The position numbers and the translations under genes were made by a program. Of a stretch of 60,687 nucleotides of DNA, positions 43,473 to 54,727 are shown in pieces. Under the pieces are notes generated by a model. The model was given only the letters and a program-made list of their open reading frames with translations, made no database searches and was not told the DNA's origin. Source of the stretch: Aquabacter sp040755535 (lineage in GTDB: Bacteria; Pseudomonadota; Alphaproteobacteria; Rhizobiales; Xanthobacteraceae). How positions within the stretch are numbered: position 1 is the first letter of the stretch; each line of letters opens with the position of its first letter. The DNA is taken from NCBI GenBank assembly GCA_040755535.1, contig JBFMAV010000020.1, positions 1-60,687 of the forward strand. Direction: 5' to 3'.

Positions 43473-44588
43473 ATGCAGGACGGGACACGGACGGTTAGCG
43501 TGGACTTTTGGAGGGGCTTTGCGCTCCTCACGATCTTCATCAACCATGTGCCCGGACATGCCCTCGGTGGATGGACTTTCCGGAACTTCGGCTTCTCCGA
43601 CGCCGCTGAACTCTTCGTTCTTCTCGCGGGCGTGTCGGCGGCCTTCGCCTATATGCGCGGCTTCGAGCCCGGCGCCCGCCTTCGGGTAACCGCACGGATC
43701 GTCCTGCGGGCATTCCAGCTCTATTCCGGCCAGCTCGCGCTGCTGATGGTCGCGGCGGCGGTGGTTGGGGGCTTCGCCCTGTGGACCGGCGATGAGCGCA
43801 TCCTCCAGGCCCTGCATCTCGATCTTCTGATGCAATGGCCGATGCAGGCCCTGGTGGGCGCGGCGATGCTGACCTACCAGCCCGCTTATCTCAACATCCT
43901 GCCGCTCTATGTGGCGATCCTGCTCATGGCGCCGGTGCTGATCGCCGCGATCCGGGCCAACATCGCTTTCGGCCTCGCCCTGTCCGGCGGCCTGTATCTG
44001 CTCACCCAGCTCTACGCGCTCGCTTTGCCGGTGTGGCCGAGTTCCGGCACGTGGTTCTTCAATCCCTTCGCCTGGCAATTCCTGTTCGCCTGCGGCCTCG
44101 CCATTGGCCGCATGATGGACACGGCGCAGCCCGCACCGGGCCATCGGATTCTCGACGTTGTGGTCGGGCTCTATCTTACGGCGTCGCTCATCTGGGCGGT
44201 GCTGGGCTTCCCGGTCCATCTCGACCTCTCACCCCTGCCCGCCTTTCTGTGGGAGTTCGACAAGACCAATCTGTCCCTGCCGCGCCTCGCCCACGTCCTG
44301 GCGCTGGCTTATGCCGTGTCGCGACTGCCGCTGGAGAACATCCTGCGGGCCAGCCGCAGCGCACAGCCCTTGATCGTCATGGGGCGCCATGCTTTGCCGG
44401 TGTTCTGCGTCGGAACCATTCTCAGCTTCGCTGCACAAATGGCGCGGCTCACTTATGATGGTAGCGTCGCCTTCGACCTGTTCATCGCGGGTGTGGGCAT
44501 TACGGTTCAATGGCTGCTGGCATGGGCGCTGGAATGGCACCGGTCGGGTTTGAAGGCGGTCGCGCGCCAGCGGGCGCAGACCGCCTGA
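43473..44588 (+). CDS. OpgC-domain acyltransferase
   Basis: 371 residues with about ten helices. OpgC/acyltransferase-type start (VDFWRGFALLTIFINHVPGH) with the His in NHVPG, FSDAAELFVLLAGVS, and further helices to the end. OpgC adds succinyl or similar groups to osmoregulated periplasmic glucans at the inner membrane. The glucan synthesis genes are not in the window. It overlaps the following SGNH-like gene. Confidence 0.85.
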   Translation: MQDGTRTVSVDFWRGFALLTIFINHVPGHALGGWTFRNFGFSDAAELFVLLAGVSAAFAYMRGFEPGARLRVTARIVLRAFQLYSGQLALLMVAAAVVGGFALWTGDERILQALHLDLLMQWPMQALVGAAMLTYQPAYLNILPLYVAILLMAPVLIAAIRANIAFGLALSGGLYLLTQLYALALPVWPSSGTWFFNPFAWQFLFACGLAIGRMMDTAQPAPGHRILDVVVGLYLTASLIWAVLGFPVHLDLSPLPAFLWEFDKTNLSLPRLAHVLALAYAVSRLPLENILRASRSAQPLIVMGRHALPVFCVGTILSFAAQMARLTYDGSVAFDLFIAGVGITVQWLLAWALEWHRSGLKAVARQRAQTA

Positions 44589-45304
44589 CGCCGCATGGTC
44601 GCCGCGCCGGGCCGATCGCGCTTTTGGTGATGGCGTTGCTCGCCGCCGTTCCAGCCGAGGCGGCGGTGTCTCGTGCCTGCCGCGTGCCGGACGTCTACCT
44701 CACCTTCAACAGTGACCTGCCGCGCACCACGCGGCTCATCGACCGCGCGGCTTCCGTGCGCGTCCTGGTCATCGGGCCGCAGATGGACCGCCATGTGCTG
44801 CCGCCCAAGAAACTCTCGAAGCTGACGCAGGAATTGGAAGCGCGCCTGCCCGGCACGCGCTTTTCCATCGTCGAGGAAAATGTGGTGTCGGGGCTTGCCC
44901 GGGAGGATTTCGACCGCATTCGCGAAGCGGTGAACCGGGTGCAGCCCGACCTCCTCATCTGGCAGGTGGGCACAGGGGATGCCATGGCGGGCACCTCGGA
45001 CAGCAGCTTCGCCGACGCCCTGGACGATGCGGCCGACTGGGTGAGGGAGCAGGATATCGACCTGATCCTGGTGGACCCGCCCTTTCTGCCCAACGTGCGC
45101 CACGAGAGCCGCTATGGGCGGATCGTGCAGCAGATCGACAGCCTCTCGGACAAAGAGAGCCTGAACGTGCTGCGCCAGTATGGCGCCACCACCTATCTGT
45201 TCGCCTCGCCCCAGTCCGGCGCGCGCGGGGACGAAGGCCGGCTCTGCCTGCCGGAACTGCTCGCGGAGGCGATCCTGCGGGCCTCGTTGCGGGACCTCAA
45301 ATAA
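44510..45304 (+). CDS. SGNH-hydrolase-like exported protein
   Basis: 264 residues in the longest form, overlapping opgC by 79 bases; ATG 44534 or 44630 are other starts. A hydrophobic leader (PIALLVMALLAAVPAEAA) is followed by a Cys. LLIWQVGTGDAM and LILVDPPFLP resemble the later blocks of SGNH proteins found beside OpgC in rhizobia, but no GDS block is obvious near the N-terminus. It may work on substituted glucans. Family assignment is moderate. Confidence 0.6.
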   Translation: MAAGMGAGMAPVGFEGGRAPAGADRLTPHGRRAGPIALLVMALLAAVPAEAAVSRACRVPDVYLTFNSDLPRTTRLIDRAASVRVLVIGPQMDRHVLPPKKLSKLTQELEARLPGTRFSIVEENVVSGLAREDFDRIREAVNRVQPDLLIWQVGTGDAMAGTSDSSFADALDDAADWVREQDIDLILVDPPFLPNVRHESRYGRIVQQIDSLSDKESLNVLRQYGATTYLFASPQSGARGDEGRLCLPELLAEAILRASLRDLK

Positions 45305-45305
45305 A

Positions 45306-45330
45306 ACGGCCGGGCAGAGCGCCCGGCCGT
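45306..45330. terminator. Bidirectional intrinsic terminator
   Basis: ACGGCCGGGC and GCCCGGCCGT form a perfect 10-bp stem with a five-base loop. AAAA precedes it, giving a TTTTAT tract for minus-strand transcripts leaving ppdK, and the plus-strand side has CCTGTCGTTT after it. Confidence 0.8.
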
Positions 45331-45357
45331 CCTGTCGTTTGGGTCGATCGCGCCCGA

Positions 45358-48033
<2,676 letters not shown>

Positions 48034-48134
48034 CTTTGGAGATCCCTTGGGGTGTTCACGCTACGCGGGAGAGACAGCGCGGTTGCTTTAACCCCTGCCG
48101 CCGCCGCCTTCAACTCCGCCGTATACCAGGCGCC

Positions 48135-48275
48135 TCAATGGGGCAGCAGGCCGAGAATCCCGACCAGGATCAGATAGACCGCCACCAGCACGTTCAGCAG
48201 GCGCGGAAAGATCAGGATCAGGATGCCCGTGACCAGGGCGATGATGGGCGAAATCAACACGATATCGAAGGTCAT
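48135..48275 (-). CDS. DUF3096 membrane miniprotein
   Basis: 46 residues: TFDIVLISPIIALVTGILIL, then IFPRLLNVLVAVYLILVGILGLLPH. Two hydrophobic segments around FPRLLN match DUF3096. Function unknown. AGAGG six bases before the ATG supports it. Same strand as ppdK, about 100 bases upstream of it. Confidence 0.75.
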   Translation of the reverse strand: MTFDIVLISPIIALVTGILILIFPRLLNVLVAVYLILVGILGLLPH

Positions 48276-48467
48276 GGCAGCCTCTCTTGTGCGGCGCGGG
48301 ACCGGACGGGGAACAAGGATTCCGGAACGGCCAAGGTTCCACATTATTCTCACGCCGCTGTGAAATGCCGCATGATTGCGCCGCCCCCGGCTTCGCGGCG
48401 ACACTCGGCTTGACGTTAGGGACGGCCGCAGCCCGCGAGGCGGGGTCGCCATGCCGAGGGGGTCGCC

Positions 48468-49334
48468 ATGCGCAGAAAATGGAGCATGACAGGCCGCGCG
48501 CTGCTGCCGGGCCTGCTGCTCGCGGCGGCCATGGGCTGGTCCGCTGTGTTGTCCGGCACGGCGCAGGCCCAGCCGGAAAAATGCCCGCGCATGGTGGCAC
48601 AGTCGACGCCCCTGTTCCGCTTCGCGGCCACCGAAACGCAGCCCCGCCCGGCCCCGGCCTCGGTCCGGCTGGCGGCCACCGAGGACGGGCGGGTGACGCT
48701 GACCTTCGTGGGCCACGCCACCTTCCTGATCGAGAGCCCGAAGGGCGTGACCATTGCCACGGATTATAACGATTATGTACGTCCCAAGGGCGTGCCACTC
48801 ATCGTCACCATGAACCGGGCGCACGACACCCATTACACCGACCATCCCGATCCGGGGATCGCCTATGTGCTGCGCGGTTGGAACCCGCAGGGAGGCCCGG
48901 CCGAGCACGAACTGACCGTGGACGATGTGTGGATCCGCAATGTGCCGACCAATATCCGCAGCGGCGCGGCCACGCAGTATGACGGCAATTCCATGTTCGT
49001 GTTCGAGGTGGCCGGCCTGTGCATCGCCCATCTCGGCCATCTCCATCATCTGCTGACCCCCGACCATCTGGAGGCGCTGGGGCGCATCGACGTGGTGCTG
49101 GCGCCGGTGGACGGCTCCTACACCCTGGACGTGGAAGGCATGGTGGAGACGCTCAAGGCCATCAACGCGCCATTGGTCATTCCCATGCATTATTTCAGCG
49201 AATGGGGCCTCGACCGGTTCCTGAGCCGGCTCGGCAATGAGTATGAGGTGACGCGCTCCGCCACCGCCACCGTCACGCTCGCGCGGGAAACGCTGCCGGC
49301 CAAGCCTACGGTCCTGGTTCTGCCGGGCCGCTGA
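48468..49334 (+). CDS. Exported metallo-beta-lactamase-fold protein
   Basis: 288 residues. Leader about 1-35 (LLPGLLLAAAMGWSAVLSGTAQA). The fold starts at VTLTFVGHATFLIE. The metal motif is spaced unusually: HDTHYTDH where HxHxDH is expected. HLGHLHH, APVDGSY and PMHYFSEWGLDRF supply the other ligands. Related to UlaG-type hydrolases; substrate unknown. GAGGGGG about six bases before ATG 48468 sets the start. Confidence 0.75.
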   Translation: MRRKWSMTGRALLPGLLLAAAMGWSAVLSGTAQAQPEKCPRMVAQSTPLFRFAATETQPRPAPASVRLAATEDGRVTLTFVGHATFLIESPKGVTIATDYNDYVRPKGVPLIVTMNRAHDTHYTDHPDPGIAYVLRGWNPQGGPAEHELTVDDVWIRNVPTNIRSGAATQYDGNSMFVFEVAGLCIAHLGHLHHLLTPDHLEALGRIDVVLAPVDGSYTLDVEGMVETLKAINAPLVIPMHYFSEWGLDRFLSRLGNEYEVTRSATATVTLARETLPAKPTVLVLPGR

Positions 49335-49383
49335 CATCACCGCACCCCTTGACGGGTGGCGGCGGGGCCGCGACGGTGCCGCC

Positions 49384-49833
49384 GTGACCGAAATGCTCTT
49401 CTACCATCTGGAGCGGCGCCCCCTTGAGGAAGCCCTCCCCCTGCTCCTGGAGAAAAGCCTGGAGCGCGGCTGGCGCTGCGTGGTCCAATGCGGCACACCC
49501 GAGCGGCGCGATGCGCTCGACGCGCATCTGTGGACCTATAACGACGCCGCCTTCCTCCCCCACGGCACGGATGCGCAGGCGCGGCCCGAGCGCCAGCCCA
49601 TCCTGATCACCACGTCCGAAGGTAATGCCAATGGCGGCAGGGTGCGCTTCCTGGTGGATGGCGCGGATGTCGCGGACGCGACGCCCTATCAGCGCGTGGT
49701 GCATCTGTTCGATGGGCGCGACGACGAGCAGGTGGCCTCCGCCCGCGAGAAATGGCGCCGCGCCAAAGCGGAGGGACACGCCCTCACCTATTGGCAGCAG
49801 GACGAGAGCGGACGCTGGGTCCGCAAGGCCTGA
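49384..49833 (+). CDS. holC: DNA polymerase III chi subunit
   Basis: 149 residues from GTG 49384. Family motifs: LFYHLERRPLEEALPLLLEKSLERGWRCVVQCG, LDAHLWTYNDAAFLPHG and HLFDGRDDEQVASAREKWRRAK. Chi links the clamp loader to SSB. In many alphaproteobacteria holC lies next to pepA; here they are about 26 kb apart. Confidence 0.92.
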   Translation: MTEMLFYHLERRPLEEALPLLLEKSLERGWRCVVQCGTPERRDALDAHLWTYNDAAFLPHGTDAQARPERQPILITTSEGNANGGRVRFLVDGADVADATPYQRVVHLFDGRDDEQVASAREKWRRAKAEGHALTYWQQDESGRWVRKA

Positions 49834-49865
49834 ACGGTCCCCTTCCCAAATTCAGGAGACGCCCC

Positions 49866-50480
49866 ATGTCGCGCACCATTGCCTATTTCTTTTCGCTCGC
49901 GAGCCCCTGGTCGTTTCTCGGCCATGCCCCTTTTATGGAGGTGGTGGCGCGCCATGGCGCGCAGGTGGAGCATGTTCCGGTCAATCTCGGACCGGTCTTC
50001 GCCGAGACCGGCGGGCTGCCGCTCGCCAAGCGCGCGCCGGCCCGCCAGCGTTACCGGATGGTGGAACTGCAGCGTTGGCGGGTGAAGCGGGGCGTGGATT
50101 TCCACCTCAATCCCGCCTTCTGGCCGTTCGACCCCTCCCTGGCCGACCGCGCCGTGATCGCCGCCATCGGCCGAGGGGCCGTCGACCGGCTCTTGCCGCG
50201 CCTCTATTCCGGCGTCTGGCAACGCCAGGAAAATCTCGCGGCCCCGGACGTGCTGGCCCGGATCATCGACGACGTGGGGTTGCCGGGCGCGGATTTGGTC
50301 GCGCAGGCGCAAGGCCCGGAGACGGCGGCCCTCTATGACGCCAACCGGACCCGCGCGCTCGCCGCCGACATGTTCGGCGCGCCGAGCTATGTGCTCGACG
50401 GCGAAGTGTTCTGGGGACAGGACCGCATCGACCTCCTGGACGATGCCCTCGCCTCCGGCCGCGCGCCCTTCACCGCCTGA
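49866..50480 (+). CDS. 2-hydroxychromene-2-carboxylate isomerase-like DsbA-fold protein
   Basis: 204 residues, AGGAG about eight bases before ATG 49866. SLASPWSFLG is the DsbA/kappa-GST entry motif with Ser at the active site, and FGAPSYVLDGEVFWGQDRIDLLDDAL is the typical C-terminus. Glutathione-linked isomerases of this group act in aromatic degradation, but no such genes surround it. It follows holC by 32 bases and may share its transcript. Confidence 0.85.
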   Translation: MSRTIAYFFSLASPWSFLGHAPFMEVVARHGAQVEHVPVNLGPVFAETGGLPLAKRAPARQRYRMVELQRWRVKRGVDFHLNPAFWPFDPSLADRAVIAAIGRGAVDRLLPRLYSGVWQRQENLAAPDVLARIIDDVGLPGADLVAQAQGPETAALYDANRTRALAADMFGAPSYVLDGEVFWGQDRIDLLDDALASGRAPFTA

Positions 50481-50485
50481 GGGCG

Positions 50486-51445
50486 TCAGAAAAGACCGGT
50501 CAGGAAGTCATCGGCCCGGGCATTGGCGGCGTCCGCCGCACCGCCCGGGAAGCGATTGAAGACATGGGCGCCGCCGGGGGCAAGGACCAGATCGGCCTTG
50601 TTTCCGGCCGCGATCCAGCGGGCCGACATGAAGAGAGTGTCGTCCAGCAGCGGGTCCCGCGTGCCCACCAGGAACAGGGCCGGCGGCAGGCCGGCGAGAT
50701 CGGCCAGCAGGGGCGAAACGTCCGGGTCCTCCACGCTGCCCCCGCCCGCCAGATAATGCGCGACGAAATTTTCGATGTCCTGCGTGTTCAGGACCAAGGG
50801 CGTCTCGCCCCAGCGGCGCACGCTCGGGGTGAGGCGCAGGTCGAAGCAGCCGGCGGTGAGCACAGCGCCGTGGAAGGGGGTAAGGCCGTGCCGGTCGCGC
50901 AGGCGCACCAGAACGGCGGCAGCCAGACACGCGCCGGCCGATTCCCCGCCGATCGCGAGCCGCGTGGTTTCGAACCGCGCGCCCGCCTCCCGCGCGAGCC
51001 ACAGGGCCGCCGCCTCGCAATCGTCCGGGCCTTGGGGATAGGGATGTTCCGGGGCCAGGCGATAGCGCACCGAGACCACCGCATAGCCGGTGCGGGCCAC
51101 GATGCGGTCATTGCCGGAATCATTCTCGCGCGGCGAGCCGATGCACCAGCCGCCGCCATGCAGATGGAGATAGACGCCTTTCGGCGCCTCGTCCGGCCAA
51201 TAGATGCGCAGCAGGATGGGACCGTGCGGCCCGTCGATCATCTCCTCGCGGGCGCGCGGGCTCTCGGGCGGCAGGGGAAAGGGGCCACGCCCCTCCAGGC
51301 GCGCCTGACGCGTGACGGCGGGGGGGATCGCGCTGCGGTTGGGAATGGCGGAGAGCGCGCGGATCACGGCCTGGTTGACCATGCGCGTGTCGCCCGCCAC
51401 GGCCTCGGGGTCGAAGTCCGCGCGCGCGATGGTGATGCGGTCCAT
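50486..51445 (-). CDS. HSL-type alpha/beta esterase
   Basis: 319 residues from ATG 51445; the frame continues to 51952 but that part is antisense to yjbQ. Hormone-sensitive-lipase signature HGGGW, nucleophile GESAG, Asp in VGTRDPLLDD, His in GAHVF. Hydrolyses small esters. Convergent with the isomerase gene, five bases between stops. Confidence 0.88.
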   Translation of the reverse strand: MDRITIARADFDPEAVAGDTRMVNQAVIRALSAIPNRSAIPPAVTRQARLEGRGPFPLPPESPRAREEMIDGPHGPILLRIYWPDEAPKGVYLHLHGGGWCIGSPRENDSGNDRIVARTGYAVVSVRYRLAPEHPYPQGPDDCEAAALWLAREAGARFETTRLAIGGESAGACLAAAVLVRLRDRHGLTPFHGAVLTAGCFDLRLTPSVRRWGETPLVLNTQDIENFVAHYLAGGGSVEDPDVSPLLADLAGLPPALFLVGTRDPLLDDTLFMSARWIAAGNKADLVLAPGGAHVFNRFPGGAADAANARADDFLTGLF

Positions 51446-51529
51446 TTGCCTCGTCTCCGGTTCGTGGCAGAGGGAAACGGCACGCGCGCGCGCCGTCAAG
51501 GGCGCGACGCCCCGCAGACCGGAGGCTCC

Positions 51530-51997
51530 ATGCCCGCCATGACCCGCTCCCCGGCCCGCATCACGCGGGCCGATCTCCACGCCTCGGCGCGCCTTCACGT
51601 GCAGACCGCCGGGCAAGGCTTCACCGATCTCACCCGCGAATTGCTCGCCTTCCTGCGCGAGATCGATGCGGGCGCGGGCATGGCCTTCCTGTTCTGCCGC
51701 CACACCTCGGCCTCGCTGACCATCCAGGAAAATGCCGACCCCGATGTGCGCACCGATCTGCTCACCGCGCTGGACCGGCTCGCGCCCCGCACCCATCCCT
51801 GGATCCACGACCTTGAAGGGCCGGACGACATGCCCGCCCATATCCGCACCCTGCTCTCGGACAGCCATCTGGCGATCCCTGTCGAAGAGGGGCGGCCGCT
51901 GCTTGGAACCTGGCAGGCGCCCTATCTCATCGAGCACCGCGCCCGCCCGCACCAGCGGGAGATCGTGCTCGCGTTTTCAGGCCGTGCAGCGTCCTGA
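51530..51997 (+). CDS. YjbQ/UPF0047 family protein
   Basis: 155 residues, GGAGG four bases before ATG 51530. Signature CRHTSASLTIQENADPDV and the late IPVEEGRPLLGTWQ. E. coli YjbQ has weak thiamine phosphate synthase activity; the main role is unsettled. Divergent from the esterase. Confidence 0.9.
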   Translation: MPAMTRSPARITRADLHASARLHVQTAGQGFTDLTRELLAFLREIDAGAGMAFLFCRHTSASLTIQENADPDVRTDLLTALDRLAPRTHPWIHDLEGPDDMPAHIRTLLSDSHLAIPVEEGRPLLGTWQAPYLIEHRARPHQREIVLAFSGRAAS

Positions 51998-52081
51998 TGG
52001 CAGCTTGCCACGTGACGTGCGGGACCCAAGAATGACGCAGAGTGATTCGCGGGCGCGTCAACCCGTGCGCCGAGGGGGAGC

Positions 52082-52762
52082 ATGCTGGTGGGAGACGAGG
52101 TCGCCAACGCCGTCCGGCTCGTCATCGCCGACGATCATCCCCTGTTCCGCGGCGCCCTGCGCGAGGCGGTGACCGCCCGCTATCCGGCCAGCGAAATCCT
52201 GGAAGTGGGCACATTCGACGAACTGCATGCGCTGCTGGAGCGCGACAGCGAGTTCGACCTCGTGCTGCTCGACCTCACCATGCCCGGCGCCCGCGGCTTT
52301 TCCGGGCTCATCTATCTGCGCGCCCAATATGCCGCGCTGCCCGTGGTGGTGGTGTCGGGCAATGAAGAGCCGGCGGTGATCCGCCGCTGCCTCGATCTCG
52401 GCGCCTCGGGCTTCATTCCCAAGACCCTGTCCATCACGGGCATGCGCGACGCCGTGGCCGCCGTGATGGCGGGCGGAACCTGGGCGCCGTCCGACATCAA
52501 CCTCACCAGCAAGCAGGATACCGAGGTGGATGCGGTCATCGGCCGCCTCGCCACGCTCACGCCCCAGCAGGTGCGCGTGCTGATGATGCTGTCGGAAGGC
52601 CGCCTCAACAAGCAGATCGCTTACGAATTGTCGGTGTCCGAGGCCACGGTGAAGGCCCATGTCTCGGCCATTCTTCAGAAATTGGGCGTGGAAAGCCGCA
52701 CCCAGGCCGTGATCGCGGTGTCCAAGGTGGAGAGCGGCCTTTGGGCGCAGCCGCAGGGCTGA
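52082..52762 (+). CDS. Orphan LuxR/NarL-type response regulator
   Basis: 226 residues. Receiver domain with DD at IADDHPLFR, phosphoacceptor Asp in LVLLDLTMPG, Lys in FIPKTL; C-terminal LuxR-type HTH (LNKQIAYELSVSEATVKAHVSAILQKLGVESRTQAVI). No histidine kinase gene is nearby, so its partner is elsewhere. It is 49 bases upstream of ampG on the same strand. Confidence 0.92.
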   Translation: MLVGDEVANAVRLVIADDHPLFRGALREAVTARYPASEILEVGTFDELHALLERDSEFDLVLLDLTMPGARGFSGLIYLRAQYAALPVVVVSGNEEPAVIRRCLDLGASGFIPKTLSITGMRDAVAAVMAGGTWAPSDINLTSKQDTEVDAVIGRLATLTPQQVRVLMMLSEGRLNKQIAYELSVSEATVKAHVSAILQKLGVESRTQAVIAVSKVESGLWAQPQG

Positions 52763-52811
52763 GCCGGCGGCCTCGCGTCCTCCCCATCGCCCAGGAAATG
52801 ATGGCCGCCCC

Positions 52812-54143
52812 ATGAGCGTACCTGCCGCCGACCGCCCGTCCTCCCGCTTCGAGGCTTTGACGGTCTATCTCCGCCCGAGCGTCCTGGTGGTGATCCTGCT
52901 CGGCTTTTCCTCGGGCCTGCCCCTGGCACTCACCGGCACCACGCTCTCGGTCTGGATGACGGAAGCGGGCGTCAATCTGGGCACCATCGGCCTGTTCTCG
53001 CTGGTGGGCCTGCCCTACACGCTGAAATTCCTCTGGGCGCCGGTGGTGGACGCCATCGACGTGCCGCTGCTCTCGCGCCTGCTCGGCCGGCGGCGCGGCT
53101 GGCTGCTCGCCACCCAATTGGCGCTCATCGCCGCCATCCTGTTCCTCGGCATCCAGGATCCCTCCCGCGCGCCGCTCCTGGTGGCGCTCGGCGCGGTGCT
53201 GCTCGCCTTCGCCTCGGCGACGCAGGACATCGTGGTGGACGCCTTCCGCGTCGAGCGCCTCGACACCTCCGAACAGGCGGCGGGAATGGCCGGCTATGTG
53301 GCCGCCTACCGCATCGGCATGCTGGTGTCGGGGGCCGGAGTGATCGCCATCGTCGCCCTGGTGGAAGGGCTCGGCATCGCGCGCGATGCCGTCTGGTTCT
53401 GGGGCTATGTGGCGGCGGCGGGCTTCATGGGGGTCGGCATCCTCGCGACCCTCGCCGCGCGCGAGCCGGACCCGCCCCCGGCGCGAGACGGCGCCGGCAA
53501 GGGGGCGCTCGCCCGTGTCGCCTCCACCGCCTACGGCGCCTTCGCCGAATTCCTGTCCCGTCCCCAGGCGGTGACCATCCTGCTGTTCGTGCTGCTCTAC
53601 AAGTTCGCCGATGCGTTTGCCGGCGTGCTCACCGCGCCCTTCGTCATCGCCATCGGCTTCGACAAGGCGACCTATGCGGCCATCGTGAAGGGCGTGGGCC
53701 TCGCCGCCGCCCTTGCCGGCGGTTTTGCGGGCGGCGCCATGGCGCGCGGCTTGCCGCTCATCACCTGCCTGTGGATCGGCGGCGTGCTTCAGATGCTCTC
53801 GAACCTGGTCTTCTCCGCTCAGGCCCTGATCGGCGTGAACGTGCCCTTCCTCACCGGCGCGATCATCGTGGAGAATTTCTGCGGCGCCATCGGCACGGTG
53901 ATCTTCGTCGCCTATCTCTCCGCTCTGTGCGGCGCGCGCGCCCACACCGCCACCCAATATGCCCTGCTCACCGCCTTGACAGCGGTGGGCCGCACCTTCC
54001 TCGCCTCGGGCGGCGGGTTCGTGGCGGAAGCGACGGGCTGGCCGCTGTTCTTCGTCATCACGACGCTCGCCGGCATTCCCGGTTTGCTGTTGCTCGCCTG
54101 GCTCCAGCTGCGCGGCCACTTCGCCGAGACGCGCCCGGCATAA
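52812..54143 (+). CDS. AmpG-like muropeptide permease
   Basis: 443 residues, about 12-14 helices. PSVLVVILLGFSSGLPLALTGTTLSVWMTEAGV and YTLKFLWAPVVDAI are characteristic of AmpG, which imports cell-wall muropeptides for recycling and beta-lactamase induction. ATG 52812 has no strong ribosome site; the gene may be read from the regulator transcript. Confidence 0.88.
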   Translation: MSVPAADRPSSRFEALTVYLRPSVLVVILLGFSSGLPLALTGTTLSVWMTEAGVNLGTIGLFSLVGLPYTLKFLWAPVVDAIDVPLLSRLLGRRRGWLLATQLALIAAILFLGIQDPSRAPLLVALGAVLLAFASATQDIVVDAFRVERLDTSEQAAGMAGYVAAYRIGMLVSGAGVIAIVALVEGLGIARDAVWFWGYVAAAGFMGVGILATLAAREPDPPPARDGAGKGALARVASTAYGAFAEFLSRPQAVTILLFVLLYKFADAFAGVLTAPFVIAIGFDKATYAAIVKGVGLAAALAGGFAGGAMARGLPLITCLWIGGVLQMLSNLVFSAQALIGVNVPFLTGAIIVENFCGAIGTVIFVAYLSALCGARAHTATQYALLTALTAVGRTFLASGGGFVAEATGWPLFFVITTLAGIPGLLLLAWLQLRGHFAETRPA

Positions 54144-54152
54144 GGCGGTGCG

Positions 54153-54605
54153 TCAGGACCGGCGCCATTTCGGATGGGAGAAATACAGCAGCACCAGCGA
54201 GGCCGGGATCATGATGTGGTCCAGGATCTTGCCGGGCGGCGCGCTGGTGACGTCCAGAGGGCGAAAATGGCCGAGCAGGTAGCGCCCCGCATATTCCACG
54301 AACATGAGCAGGAGAAAGAGCGGAATAAGCGCGTGATAACGCGCGAGCGCGATCACGTACAGAATGCCGACGATCAACTGTGACAGCCCCCAGAGTGCGA
54401 ACACGAAGATCACCGCCTGTCCCGCCTGGATGGGGGTGAAGCTGTTCAGGGGAATGTGCGCGACCGATTGGGCGCCGCCGTCGGGCGCGAACATGTGAAA
54501 CAGGCTGCGCCCCAGCGTGATCAGGGTGATCAGGGCGAACAGCGCCACCACCACCCGATGGCCGGGAAAGTGATTGTCGATCCGCTCCGGCAAAATCCAC
54601 GACAT
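54153..54605 (-). CDS. Small membrane protein
   Basis: 150 residues from ATG 54605, GAGGAG seven bases upstream. Four hydrophobic segments (VVVALFALITLITLGRSLFHMF; AVIFVFALWGLSQLIVGILYVIAL; LIPLFLLLMFVEYAGRYLLG; IMIPASLVLLYFS). Function unknown. Convergent with ampG. Confidence 0.75.
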   Translation of the reverse strand: MSWILPERIDNHFPGHRVVVALFALITLITLGRSLFHMFAPDGGAQSVAHIPLNSFTPIQAGQAVIFVFALWGLSQLIVGILYVIALARYHALIPLFLLLMFVEYAGRYLLGHFRPLDVTSAPPGKILDHIMIPASLVLLYFSHPKWRRS

Positions 54606-54727
54606 GCGGCACTCCTCGTCTGTCGGCTCGGCGCACAAAGCTGCACAAGTCCCCTCTTCTAATAGGCCCGGAGCGGGCGGGAGGAGGTATGGCACAAAGT
54701 GGCCGGCTCCCCCCGGCGCTGGTGGGA

